A DNA stretch of 64,000 nucleotides. Origin: CBDDEI01 sp965226775 (lineage in GTDB: Bacteria; Chloroflexota; Dehalococcoidia; SHYD01). Made by a program: the position numbers and the translations under genes. The stretch lies in contig CBDDEI010000002.1 in the NCBI GenBank assembly GCA_965226775.1, positions 1,860,001 through 1,924,000 of the forward strand, given 5' to 3'. Below are positions 54,130 through 62,482 of the stretch, piece by piece. How positions within the stretch are numbered: position 1 is the first letter of the stretch; the number at the start of each line of letters is the position of its first letter. Under the pieces are notes generated by a model. The model ran no database searches, was not told where the DNA came from, and saw only the letters and a list, made by a program, of their open reading frames with translations.

Positions 54130-54729
54130 GTGGTCAAAATTCGCCTTAAACGCGTAGGGGCAACAAAGCGTCCCTCGTACCGTATCGTTGCCGCAGAAGC
54201 ATGGGGCCCACGGGATGGTCGTTTCCTAGAAACACTGGGACACTACAATCCCCTTAGTAACCCCGCTACCGTAGTTATCAATGAGGATAAATTAAACGCC
54301 TGGCTCCAGAATGGAGCCGAGCCTACAGAAACCGTAGTCCGTATCCTGCTGCGCACGGGCGTGGCGCTCCCGGACCGGGTGAAGTCTATCGTAAAGGTGC
54401 ACGGCACTAAAAAGCAGGCGCTGCAAGCGCAAGCAACCGCAGCCACTGCCGCAGCAGCTGCCACCACCGCAGCAGCAGCTGCCACCGCCGCAGCAGCAGC
54501 TGCCACCGCCGCAGCAGCGGCCGCAGCCACTGCCGCAGCAGCCAGTGCTCCCGCCGCCGCGCCAGCCCCAGCAGCGGAAGTCGCAACCCCTGAAGCTGAA
54601 CCCACCGCTGAGGCGGAGGTAGAAGCTCCGGCTGAAGAAGCAGTAGCCGAGGCAGTAGTAGAAGCTGCCGCTGAAGAGCCAGTGGCGGAAGAGGCAGCCG
54701 CGGACGAGGAAGCACCCGCGGCCAATTAG
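54130..54729 (+). CDS. rpsP: Ribosomal protein S16 with long Ala-rich tail
   Basis: 199 residues from GTG at 54130 (aggagg site 4 bp upstream). Residues 1 to about 93 are a normal S16: VKIRLKRVGATKRPSYRIVA and FLETLGHYNPLSNPATV. The remaining ~105 residues are low-complexity Ala, then Ala/Glu/Pro/Val (AEVATPEAEPTAEAEVEAPA). Usual S16 is about 80-95 residues. The tail is coded by a triplet-rich repeat tract (54440-54540) and could vary in length. It heads the rpsP-khpA-rimM group. Confidence 0.94.
   Translation: MVKIRLKRVGATKRPSYRIVAAEAWGPRDGRFLETLGHYNPLSNPATVVINEDKLNAWLQNGAEPTETVVRILLRTGVALPDRVKSIVKVHGTKKQALQAQATAATAAAAATTAAAAATAAAAAATAAAAAAATAAAASAPAAAPAPAAEVATPEAEPTAEAEVEAPAEEAVAEAVVEAAAEEPVAEEAAADEEAPAAN
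54440..54540 (+). repeat. Low-complexity GCA/GCC tandem tract in rpsP
   Basis: Imperfect 24-base tandem units of the type gcagcagctgccaccgcc, four or so in a row, coding only Ala and Thr. The same stretch is open on the minus strand, giving spurious Ala-rich frames there. Confidence 0.85.
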
Positions 54730-54761
54730 CCGCCTTCCTCTCCCGTACCCCCTAACATATT

Positions 54762-55109
<348 letters not shown>

Positions 55110-55165
55110 CGCACCCTGAGCATAGTAAGCGCATCTTCGTTCCGGAGCAGTCTTCTAACCCGCAC

Positions 55166-55669
55166 GTGTCGCCCACCTACTACGCCGTCGCCCAAGTCAC
55201 CGGGGCTTGGGGCATCCGCGGCGAATTCAAGATAGAAATCCTCACGGACAACCCCCAGCGCTTTTCTCCGGGCAACCGCCTCTACTTACAGGGCGCGCCC
55301 TACGAGATCGAGGGCCGCAAGACCGTCTCCAAGCGCACCGTGCTCAAGCTGCGGGGCATTGATACGCGCGAACAAGCAGAGGCGCTGCGCGGCGCATCCC
55401 TGGAAATCACTGAGGACGACCTCCCCGCCCTAGCGCCGGAGACCTTCTATGTGCACCAGATCATTGGCTTGGAGGTGGTGAGCACCGTCGGCGAGCGCCT
55501 GGGTGTGGTGGCAGACATGTTCAAGACCGCCGGCAACGACGTCTACGTGGTACGCGAAGACACCCGGGAAATCCTGGTGCCCGCCATCGGCCAGGTGGTC
55601 AAAGAGATAGACCTCGCGGGCGGGCGGATAGTGGTGGAGGTAATACCGGGGCTACTGGGCGACGGTTAG
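55166..55669 (+). CDS. rimM: Ribosome maturation factor RimM
   Basis: 167 residues from GTG at 55166. VAQVTGAWGIRGEFKIEILT at the N-terminus (RimM domain) and a PRC-barrel-like C-terminal part (FYVHQIIGLEVVSTVGE, VVKEIDLAGGRIVVEVIPG). Needed for 30S maturation, binding S19. trmD, the usual next gene, is absent; an MFS gene on the other strand follows. Confidence 0.94.
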   Translation: MSPTYYAVAQVTGAWGIRGEFKIEILTDNPQRFSPGNRLYLQGAPYEIEGRKTVSKRTVLKLRGIDTREQAEALRGASLEITEDDLPALAPETFYVHQIIGLEVVSTVGERLGVVADMFKTAGNDVYVVREDTREILVPAIGQVVKEIDLAGGRIVVEVIPGLLGDG

Positions 55670-55673
55670 TCGT

Positions 55674-56891
55674 CTACGCCCTGCTGCGGCGGAAGGGAAT
55701 GGGCACTAGAATAAGGGTGGCAACGGTCTGGAGCGCCGCGGCGTACCAGAAGGCTGCGGGCAGCCCGTAACCCTCCACCAGCAGGCCGGTCACAATCGGC
55801 GAGATGAGGGTGAAAGGCTGGCTGAAGAGCCCCGTTATGCCCATCGCGCTGGAGTGCACGTGCTCCGGGGAGACATCCATCATCGCTGACATGGTGACGT
55901 TGGCGGTGCCATAGAAGAAGCACCCTAACACCGCTACTACAAGGCCAAGGGCAACGCCGTCCTGGGCTACCACCATCAGAGCGAACAGCACCGCCAGGCT
56001 GGCGAAAGCCGGCACCAGCACCGCCTTCCGTCCGTACTTGTCTGAAACCACCCCCATAATTGGTTGCGACACCACACCCATCGCGTAAAGCAATGCCAAA
56101 TAGATCCCCAGAACAAAGGTAGAGTACCCCAGGGTTTCGGTCACGTAGATGGGGAAGAAGGTGAGCACTGATAAACGGGCCATCTGGGAAACAGTGTTGG
56201 ACCCCATCACGCCTAGCACCTGGATATTGGTGAGCATCTCTCGCAGGCCGGTCAGATAGGAGCTGAAGGCAGGACGCGGCCCGCTCTCCTGGTACATATT
56301 TCGCAAGCTCCACCACAGGACCACTGCCACCAGGGCAGCGGGCAGCAGATGCGCCTGCATAGCAACTCGCCAGTCGATGCTAAGAAGCAGCGCGCCCACC
56401 AGCACTGGAGCAACGCTATCGCCAACGCTGGCCCCGGCCCCGTGGACGGACAGCGCCATGCCTCGCCGCTCCTTGAACTGGAGGGAGAGGGAGCCCAGCG
56501 CGGCCGGATGCCACAATGCCGCGCCCAGACCGATGAGCGCCGCGGCCACCAGCGTCCACTCGTAGGACGGCGCGATGCCTATGAGATAGTAGCCCAGCCC
56601 AAATGCGAAGATAGCCGAGCCCACGATCAGGCCGGTCCACCCCCGATAGGAGTCGGCCAGGTAGCCGGAGGGCAGCGTGAGCCCGTTGGTTACTTGCCGC
56701 GCGGTGGAGAGCGCTCCTACCTGCACGTTGCTCAACCCCAGTCCCGTCTTCATCGAGGGCAGCACGAGGGAGAAGAGTTGCTGATACCAGTGCACCACCA
56801 CGTGGCCCGTGGTCAGCATGACTAATACAAGGAGACGCTCTCGGCCCAGGGCACGAGCGCCTTTCCACACGTTGGGGATAGCTAGTTGCAT
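55674..56891 (-). CDS. MFS transporter, Fsr-like
   Basis: 405 residues, about 12 transmembrane helices. PSGYLADSYRGWTGLIVGSA shows the MFS loop motif and VSDKYGRKAVLVPAFAS the second copy. The N-terminal signature (VHWYQQLFSLVLPSMKTGLG) resembles the fosmidomycin-resistance-type (Fsr) branch. Convergent with rimM; only 4 bp separate the two ends. Confidence 0.85.
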   Translation of the reverse strand: MQLAIPNVWKGARALGRERLLVLVMLTTGHVVVHWYQQLFSLVLPSMKTGLGLSNVQVGALSTARQVTNGLTLPSGYLADSYRGWTGLIVGSAIFAFGLGYYLIGIAPSYEWTLVAAALIGLGAALWHPAALGSLSLQFKERRGMALSVHGAGASVGDSVAPVLVGALLLSIDWRVAMQAHLLPAALVAVVLWWSLRNMYQESGPRPAFSSYLTGLREMLTNIQVLGVMGSNTVSQMARLSVLTFFPIYVTETLGYSTFVLGIYLALLYAMGVVSQPIMGVVSDKYGRKAVLVPAFASLAVLFALMVVAQDGVALGLVVAVLGCFFYGTANVTMSAMMDVSPEHVHSSAMGITGLFSQPFTLISPIVTGLLVEGYGLPAAFWYAAALQTVATLILVPIPFRRSRA

Positions 56892-56977
56892 AGGTGCATT
56901 ATAGGTCAGCGCAAAACCTTCGTCAGGCCTACGTTAGACCAAATTCAACAAAAACAAACAAAAATCATCTAAAATAG

Positions 56978-56991
56978 CAAACAAGCGTTTG
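56978..56991. promoter_or_regulatory. Operator-like inverted repeat upstream of the HTH-PIN pair
   Basis: CAAAC, four-base centre, GTTTG, within agcaaacaagcgtttgtcgct. It lies about 28 bp upstream of the antitoxin-like gene in an AT-rich region, as expected for an autorepressed toxin-antitoxin promoter. Confidence 0.45.
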
Positions 56992-57018
56992 TCGCTGTAA
57001 AGATAAGGGAGACCATTT

Positions 57019-57312
57019 GTGATGCGTGAAGTGCTGACTCCTGAAGAAGTAGCCGATTACTTACAGCTTACCAAAGATACGATATATCGCCTCATAAGGG
57101 AGCACCGGCTTGCGGCTACTCGAATAGGCCGCTCTTACCGGATTCCCAAGGAGGACTTGGACACCTTTATCTTGGCGAACAGTACTCGTCCTATCGTGCG
57201 ACAGCGCCTCTTTGAGCGTGTCCTAGAGATAGGCGACCGCAACCAAGAAGTAAACGGAGATGTGCTACTAGGTGAGTTGGAAAAGACAGACAACCAGCAG
57301 CACAGTGGATGA
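57019..57312 (+). CDS. Excisionase-type HTH protein, likely antitoxin
   Basis: 97 residues from GTG at 57019 (ATG at 57022 is equally possible); aaggga lies upstream. LTPEEVADYLQLTKDTIYRLIR and RLAATRIGRSYRIPKEDLD are the helix-turn-helix of the excisionase/MerR-like family. C-terminal helices (about 60-97) should bind the toxin. It overlaps the PIN gene by 4 bp. AT-richer than the flanks. Functions with the PIN protein by context. Confidence 0.82.
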   Translation: MMREVLTPEEVADYLQLTKDTIYRLIREHRLAATRIGRSYRIPKEDLDTFILANSTRPIVRQRLFERVLEIGDRNQEVNGDVLLGELEKTDNQQHSG

Positions 57313-57740
57313 TCCGCGCGGTCTTAGACGTCAACGTTATTATTTCGGCCGTTCTCTCCGCGCAAGGCGCTCCGCGGCGCCTCCTAGAAGCCTGGCAAGC
57401 CGGGGCTTTCGTGGTAGTTGTCTCCCAGGGCATCATTAGCGAGGTTACTGTTAAGCTCCTCTCACCGCGTATCGGTGGAGCATATGGCGTGACCAGCGAC
57501 GACATTCTTTACGTTTCTGCGTTGCTGCAAAGCCAGGGTGAATTGGCGCCAGTGCCACAAGGGGACGTGCCTATGGTTACCGGCGACTTAGAGGACGACT
57601 ATGTCCTAGCAGCTGCAGCCGGTGCGCGGGCAGATGCACTGATTACCGGCGATAAGCGATTGCTCTCGCTTACTGAGCATGAGGGAGTGCGGATTATTAG
57701 CCCCGCACAGTTTGTTGAGGAACTAGCTTTAGGGAGCTAG
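57309..57740 (+). CDS. PIN-domain toxin-like protein
   Basis: 143 residues, the size of PIN_3/COG1569 toxins. VLDVNVIISAVLSAQG (first Asp), ISEVTVKLLSP (Glu), GDLEDDYVLAAAAGARADAL (Asp) and ITGDKRLLSL (Asp). RNase toxin fold. Its 4-bp overlap with the HTH gene and the inverted repeat upstream fit a type II toxin-antitoxin pair. Confidence 0.88.
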   Translation: MIRAVLDVNVIISAVLSAQGAPRRLLEAWQAGAFVVVVSQGIISEVTVKLLSPRIGGAYGVTSDDILYVSALLQSQGELAPVPQGDVPMVTGDLEDDYVLAAAAGARADALITGDKRLLSLTEHEGVRIISPAQFVEELALGS

Positions 57741-57976
57741 AAAAGCGCTGTACCTGGCGCGATAACCAACAGCTAGGCGTCTACCTTGCTCACTTTCTCC
57801 ATAGGGCCAATGCTCAGCAATGAATTCAGAAAGTAGCCCTTTTTCTCTCAGAAGAGTTACTATCTTTCCTCGCCTCAAATCAGATGTCGAATAAGATTTG
57901 AACCGACTTTGGCTTGAACATATGGCTACAACGTTTTCTGCATACCCACGAGCTTCTAAAAATGCATAAGCCCAAG

Positions 57977-58912
57977 TTAACGGAAGTTTCGCTGGATTAT
58001 CGGAAAAGCAGCCAAGGTCAACTTTTCGAGGATAACTACTCGCCCGCCGTCCACTGGCCGCTGAACACCGATTCCGCGGGGCCGGTCACTGAGCACCGGG
58101 CCCTGGCCGGGCCAGTGGATAGTGAGCATGCCGCCCGGCACCTCTATCTCCACCGTGTCGTCGGTGTAGCCCAGCAGGTGCGCCGCCACGGCAGTTGCGC
58201 ACGCGCCCGTGCCGCAAGCCAGGGTGAGGCCGGCGCCCCGTTCCCAGGTGCGCATCCGTAAGTGGGAGCGGTCTAGTACTTGAACGGCGTGGAAGTTCAC
58301 GCGGCGGGGAAAGAAGGAGTGATGCTCCACCAGCGGCCCTAGGTGCTCCAACGGAAACTCCTTGGGCAACTGGTCGATGAAATGGATGGCGTGGGGGTTG
58401 CCCATAGACACACAGGAGACATCCAGCCGCCGTCCTTCCACCTCTATCGCATAGTTGTGGGCCCAGCGGAGGCCGTTGGCGTCCGGCTCTAGCTGGCCGG
58501 CGGTGACGGCCACCGGAACCATCTCCGGCTCCAGGATGGGCGCGCCCATGTCCACCTGCACAGAGGTAATGTGCCCGTCCTCCCAGCGCGGCCGCAGGGT
58601 AAGGATGCCAGCGCCCGTCTCGGCGGTGAACTCCTCCCGGCTGCGCGTCACGATACCGTCTTCCAGGGCCATCTTGGTGAAACAGCGGATGCCGTTGCCG
58701 CACATCTCGGCCTCAGAGCCGTCCGGGTTCCACATACGCATCCGCAGGTCGGCCACATCGGAGGGCTGCAACATGATAAGCCCGTCTGCCCCAATGCCGA
58801 AGTGCCGGTCGCAGACTCGCTCCGCCACCTGCGACCAGTCCTGGTCCGAAAACTCACGGCCATCTACCAGGACAAAATCGTTACCCGTTCCGTGCATCTT
58901 TGTGAATTGCAT
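57977..58912 (-). CDS. dapF: Diaminopimelate epimerase
   Basis: 311 residues. It converts LL- to meso-diaminopimelate for lysine and peptidoglycan. The catalytic cysteines lie in EMCGNGIRCFTKMA and LTLACGTGACATAVAAH; FTKMHGTGNDFVLVD starts the protein. About 25-30 residues longer at the C-terminus than usual (ending VILEKLTLAAFPIIQRNF), perhaps a read-through of the original stop. First of a minus-strand set with miaA and tpiA upstream. Confidence 0.96.
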   Translation of the reverse strand: MQFTKMHGTGNDFVLVDGREFSDQDWSQVAERVCDRHFGIGADGLIMLQPSDVADLRMRMWNPDGSEAEMCGNGIRCFTKMALEDGIVTRSREEFTAETGAGILTLRPRWEDGHITSVQVDMGAPILEPEMVPVAVTAGQLEPDANGLRWAHNYAIEVEGRRLDVSCVSMGNPHAIHFIDQLPKEFPLEHLGPLVEHHSFFPRRVNFHAVQVLDRSHLRMRTWERGAGLTLACGTGACATAVAAHLLGYTDDTVEIEVPGGMLTIHWPGQGPVLSDRPRGIGVQRPVDGGRVVILEKLTLAAFPIIQRNFR

Positions 58913-58974
58913 CGTAGTACTCCGTGCTTAGGCATCCCCAAACCCTCTCTTGGGTTCACGGAAGCCCTTTGGGC

Positions 58975-59946
58975 TTAAAGGTGATTAGGGGACACTCCTT
59001 GAGCTCCCGCTATAGGTGCTAGCTCCTCTGGACTCCCCCTGACTATTTTAATAATAGCATCTGCCTGGAGGGAGGGCGAACCCTCAGCCTGGAACCAAGT
59101 GAGCGCAGTGTCCGCAGCCCGGAGCCAGGCGTACTGCTGGCGGGCATAACGATGGGTAGCATACTTGATGCGCTGCACTGCGCTGGGCAGGTCGCACTCC
59201 CCGCGGAGGTGCTCCCCAAGCTGGCGATAGCCCAGGCCGCTCATAGACGACAGCTCCCAGCCGTAGCCGCGCGCGGCCAGTCCCTCCACCTCCTGAAGCA
59301 GTCCGGAAGCCAGCATCTGATCGACGCGCCCGTCGATGCGGCGGTACAGCTCCGTCCGCTCGCAGGTCAGGCCCACCAGCGCGACCTCAAAGGGCGGCGC
59401 GGTCCGCTGCTGCCAGTAGGAGAAGGGCTTGCCCGTCGTGCGCCACACCTCCAGCGCCCGCACGATACGCCGGGTGTTCGCGGGATCGATGCGGCTGCTC
59501 CCTTCCGGATCGATGGCGGCCAGCTCCCGGTAGAGCGTTTCCGTCCCTTCAGCGGCAGCGCGCGCTTCCAGCGCTTGGCGGAGGGCGGTGTCCGGCGGCG
59601 CTGGCGGCACCACGAACCCCTGCAGCAGCGCACGCATGTAGAGTCCGGTTCCGCCCACTATCAGGGGAAGCTTGCCCCGGCCCTGAATGTCGTTGATGGC
59701 GGCAAGGGCCGCCGACCTGAAATGCGTCAGGGTAAAGGTGTCGTCGGGATCGACAATATCGATGAGGTGATGGGGCACAACGGCGCGGTCGGCCGGCGAC
59801 GGCTTGGCGGTGCCGATGTCCATGTAGCGATAGACCTGCCGGCTATCCGCGCTGACAATCTCGGCATCAAGCCGTTGCGCCAACTCCAGTGCTACGGCGC
59901 TCTTGCCCGCAGCGGTGGGCCCCACAAGCGCTAGCACCCGTTCCAC
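58975..59946 (-). CDS. miaA: tRNA dimethylallyltransferase
   Basis: 323 residues. It adds an isopentenyl group to A37 of tRNAs reading UNN. GPTAAGKSAVALELA is the P-loop, DSRQVYRYMDIGTAKPS and PHHLIDIVDPDDTF follow, and the C-terminus has KYATHRYARQQYAWLR. Normal length. It lies between tpiA and dapF on the minus strand. Confidence 0.95.
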   Translation of the reverse strand: MERVLALVGPTAAGKSAVALELAQRLDAEIVSADSRQVYRYMDIGTAKPSPADRAVVPHHLIDIVDPDDTFTLTHFRSAALAAINDIQGRGKLPLIVGGTGLYMRALLQGFVVPPAPPDTALRQALEARAAAEGTETLYRELAAIDPEGSSRIDPANTRRIVRALEVWRTTGKPFSYWQQRTAPPFEVALVGLTCERTELYRRIDGRVDQMLASGLLQEVEGLAARGYGWELSSMSGLGYRQLGEHLRGECDLPSAVQRIKYATHRYARQQYAWLRAADTALTWFQAEGSPSLQADAIIKIVRGSPEELAPIAGAQGVSPNHL

Positions 59947-59962
59947 GAGGCTTACCTAAGGA

Positions 59963-60721
59963 CTAGCTGGCGTCCGCGGCAGCCTTGACCAGGGCCACGA
60001 ACTCGTCGGGGCGGAGGGATGCGCCGCCTACCAGCGCGCCGTCAATCGTAGACAAGGACACAAAGCTGCCCACGTTGCCGGAGGAAACTGAGCCACCGTA
60101 CAGAATGCGGGTCTCCTCCACGGGCTGACCGGGAAAGCGCTCTTTCAGCCAACCACGGATGAGCAGGCCCACCTCTTCCACATCCTCCGGCTGCGCCGCG
60201 GTGCCGGTGCCGATGGACCACACCGGCTCGTATGCAATAACTAGGGAGGTGCTGAACGCCGTATCCTGCAGACCCGTTGCCAGTTGTCCCGTAAGCACTG
60301 CCTCCACCTGACCGGCCTGCCGCTGAGTTAGGTCCTCGCCAATGCAGAAGACGGGCGCCAACCCGTGGTTGAGGGCGGCCAGCACCTTGCGGTTGATGTC
60401 CGCATCCTGCTCGTGGAAGTAGCTGCGCCGCTCCGAGTGGCCTAGGATCACGTACTGGCAGCAATCCTTGAGCATCCCCGGCGAGACCTCACCGGTGAAC
60501 GCGCCCTTGTCCTCGTGGTGCATGTTCTGGGCGCCCAGCTTCACAGAGCTGCCCTTGAGCAACTCGGCTACGGCGGTAAGCGAGATGTAGGGCGGGCAGA
60601 GGAGTTTCTCCACGCGCGGAATCTGATCAAGACCTGCCAGCATTGCCCCGGTGAGTTCCTGGGCCTCTGCCACAGTGGTATTCATTTTCCAGTTACCGGC
60701 AATCAGCGGGGTACGCGCCAT
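59963..60721 (-). CDS. tpiA: Triosephosphate isomerase
   Basis: 252 residues. GNWKMNTTVAEA at the start, ILGHSERRSYFHE (catalytic His region), IAYEPVWSIGTGT (catalytic Glu) and GGSVSSGNV/ALVGGASL at the end. Glycolysis and gluconeogenesis. Neighbour of apgM and pgk in a lower-glycolysis cluster. Confidence 0.97.
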   Translation of the reverse strand: MARTPLIAGNWKMNTTVAEAQELTGAMLAGLDQIPRVEKLLCPPYISLTAVAELLKGSSVKLGAQNMHHEDKGAFTGEVSPGMLKDCCQYVILGHSERRSYFHEQDADINRKVLAALNHGLAPVFCIGEDLTQRQAGQVEAVLTGQLATGLQDTAFSTSLVIAYEPVWSIGTGTAAQPEDVEEVGLLIRGWLKERFPGQPVEETRILYGGSVSSGNVGSFVSLSTIDGALVGGASLRPDEFVALVKAAADAS

Positions 60722-60825
60722 GCGTCCTCCTTAAGACGGAATAGTTCCGGCCGAGATTCTTCAGTCAGCGCCTCTCGCGATTCCTTCAGAATGATGTGCA
60801 ATAGGCTTGGTTGGATGATAGCAGG

Positions 60826-62052
60826 CTACGCGCCGTACTTAGTGAGCTTCATGGCCTGAGCCATAGCCAGAGGCATGACGTCTACCGCCGGGAAGCGGCC
60901 AAAGTCACCCTGCCGGCACTCCCGCTCGGAGAATGTCCGCACCTGGTCTGGATAGCCGTCACGCGACCACATGAGGAAGGGCACCGGATGCCAGCTATGC
61001 GCCTTCATGCCGGAAGGCGTCGAGTGGTCGCCGGCAACCATCATCACGTCCGGGTTGAGCGCGCGCAATGCGGGGATAGCAGCGTCGAACCCCTCCAGCG
61101 CCTCCACTTTCGCCTGGAAGTTGCCATCCTCACCGGCGGAGTCGGCCCACTTGTAGTGGACGTAGAAGAAATCAAAGTTATCCCACTCGCTTTTAGTGAC
61201 CGCAATTTCGTCTTCAACGGTCTTACCTCCCTTGAAGACGGTCATGCCCACCAGCTTGGCTAGGCCCCGGTACATGGGGTAGACCGCAATGCCGGCAGCC
61301 CGCATCTTGTAGACCTCGGTCATCGTGGGGATTTGGGGAAGCGTGGAGAAGCCCCGCAGCATCAGCATGTTGGCGGGCGTCCTGCCCTTCAGCATCGCCC
61401 GCGCCTTCTCGATGAACTCATTGACCAGCCTAGCCGACAGCGCCGCTTCCGGCACACGGGCCACTGCGGGGAACGGCTCCATGCCCTCCCGCTGCGGATC
61501 GGTGTCCGTCAGCCCTTCAGCCAGGCCTGGGCCGCGCAACACCAGCAGGAAGCGATAACCCTCCACCGGCTCTACACAGACCTCGACGCCATCGAGCTTG
61601 ATCTCCCGCAGGATGTTGCACAGCTCCACGTTCAGGTCCGTGGCCATGCGGCCGGCGCGGCGGTCGGTGATGACGCCATTGTCGTCCACCGTGCAGAAGT
61701 TGCCCCGCGCCGAGAGGTCGTTCGGACTCAGCTCGAAATCGATGCCCAGACCTTCCAGCACGCCGCGGCCAATGTCGAAGACCAGGGGATCGTAGCCAAA
61801 GAGGGCCAGATGACCGGGGCCGCTGCCGGGAGTGATCCCGGGAAGCACCGGCTGGGTCACGCCGCAGACGCTCTCCGCAGCAAGCTGGTCCAGGTTGGGC
61901 GTCTTGGCCATCTCCAGCTCGCTCAATCTTGGTGGTCGTGCTCCCTCCGGGCCTGGCGGCAAGTCGCCGCCCAAGCCGTCGGCCACCACCATGAGAATCT
62001 TGCTGGGGTTCGATTCAATGGAAAGTTCCCGTATCAGGTCAAAGTTGTTCAT
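60826..62052 (-). CDS. apgM: 2,3-bisphosphoglycerate-independent phosphoglycerate mutase, archaeal type
   Basis: 408 residues. VVADGLGGDLPPG near the N-terminus (alkaline phosphatase-like metal site), HLALFGYDPLVFDIGRG, and C-terminal MVAGDHSTPSGMKAHSWH. ApgM-type iPGM interconverts 3- and 2-phosphoglycerate. It lies upstream of tpiA and downstream of pgk, in glycolytic order. Confidence 0.94.
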   Translation of the reverse strand: MNNFDLIRELSIESNPSKILMVVADGLGGDLPPGPEGARPPRLSELEMAKTPNLDQLAAESVCGVTQPVLPGITPGSGPGHLALFGYDPLVFDIGRGVLEGLGIDFELSPNDLSARGNFCTVDDNGVITDRRAGRMATDLNVELCNILREIKLDGVEVCVEPVEGYRFLLVLRGPGLAEGLTDTDPQREGMEPFPAVARVPEAALSARLVNEFIEKARAMLKGRTPANMLMLRGFSTLPQIPTMTEVYKMRAAGIAVYPMYRGLAKLVGMTVFKGGKTVEDEIAVTKSEWDNFDFFYVHYKWADSAGEDGNFQAKVEALEGFDAAIPALRALNPDVMMVAGDHSTPSGMKAHSWHPVPFLMWSRDGYPDQVRTFSERECRQGDFGRFPAVDVMPLAMAQAMKLTKYGA

Positions 62053-62172
62053 CAGGCACCTTCTTTATAGCTAAGTGTGCGTGTTTCCAGTATAGAGCTT
62101 CTCTGAAATTTGTTCTTCAAGAATTTACCTTATCAATGTCTAGGCGTAGTCACTCGCAAAGGAAAAATCATA

Positions 62173-62195
62173 GGGGCGGGTTTGAAACCCGCCCC
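62173..62195. terminator. Perfect hairpin in the apgM-pgk gap
   Basis: GGGGCGGGTTT, one-base centre, AAACCCGCCCC, then ttcag. Eleven-bp perfect stem with no T-run. Such gggcgggttt palindromes recur between genes in many bacteria. Could end pgk or apgM transcription. Confidence 0.5.
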
Positions 62196-62257
62196 TTCAG
62201 GATCTGCGTCGCGGATAAAAATAAGACCGTGCATATGATCAAGGGCTGTTTCCTCAT

Positions 62258-62473
62258 GATACGACCGTTGCCAGACCGACGTACCAGGCGTAAGCGGAGG
62301 GGAGGCGGAGAACGTCCTAAAGCCACGAACGACTTCCGGAAGTCCCTTGGTATTCGTACTTATGCTCCAGCGATTGAGGATAATCTGCTGCTGTTCATCA
62401 AGATAAGCCGGTATGGAGCTTCTCTAAAAATAGACTCTCAAGATACGACCGTTGCCAGACCGACGTACCAGGC
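62258..62473. repeat. Two exact 32-bp direct repeats near the pgk end
   Basis: Copies at 62258-62289 and 62442-62473, identical over 32 bases (gatacgaccgttgccagacc, then gacgtaccaggc). The second lies directly beside the disturbed 3' end of pgk, so the repeat spread or duplication may have replaced the native C-terminal codons. Confidence 0.85.
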
Positions 62474-62482
62474 TACCAGGAA

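Larger units (their letters stand above)
62053..62482. other. Repeat-rich gap between apgM and pgk
   Basis: 430 bp with no credible gene; a long + frame here (62136-62546) runs antisense to the end of pgk and has no family pattern. It holds a perfect hairpin GGGGCGGGTTT-g-AAACCCGCCCC (62173-62195), and two exact 32-bp copies of a sequence starting gatacgaccgttgccagacc at 62258 and 62442. A further pair of weaker similar segments (agcttctct near 62095 and 62417) suggests an old duplication of about 320 bp. Confidence 0.7.

Noticed and set aside
54243..54725. Long Ala-rich ORFs on the minus strand opposite rpsP
   Set aside because: They are the antisense of the GCA/GCC tract coding the S16 tail; no family pattern.
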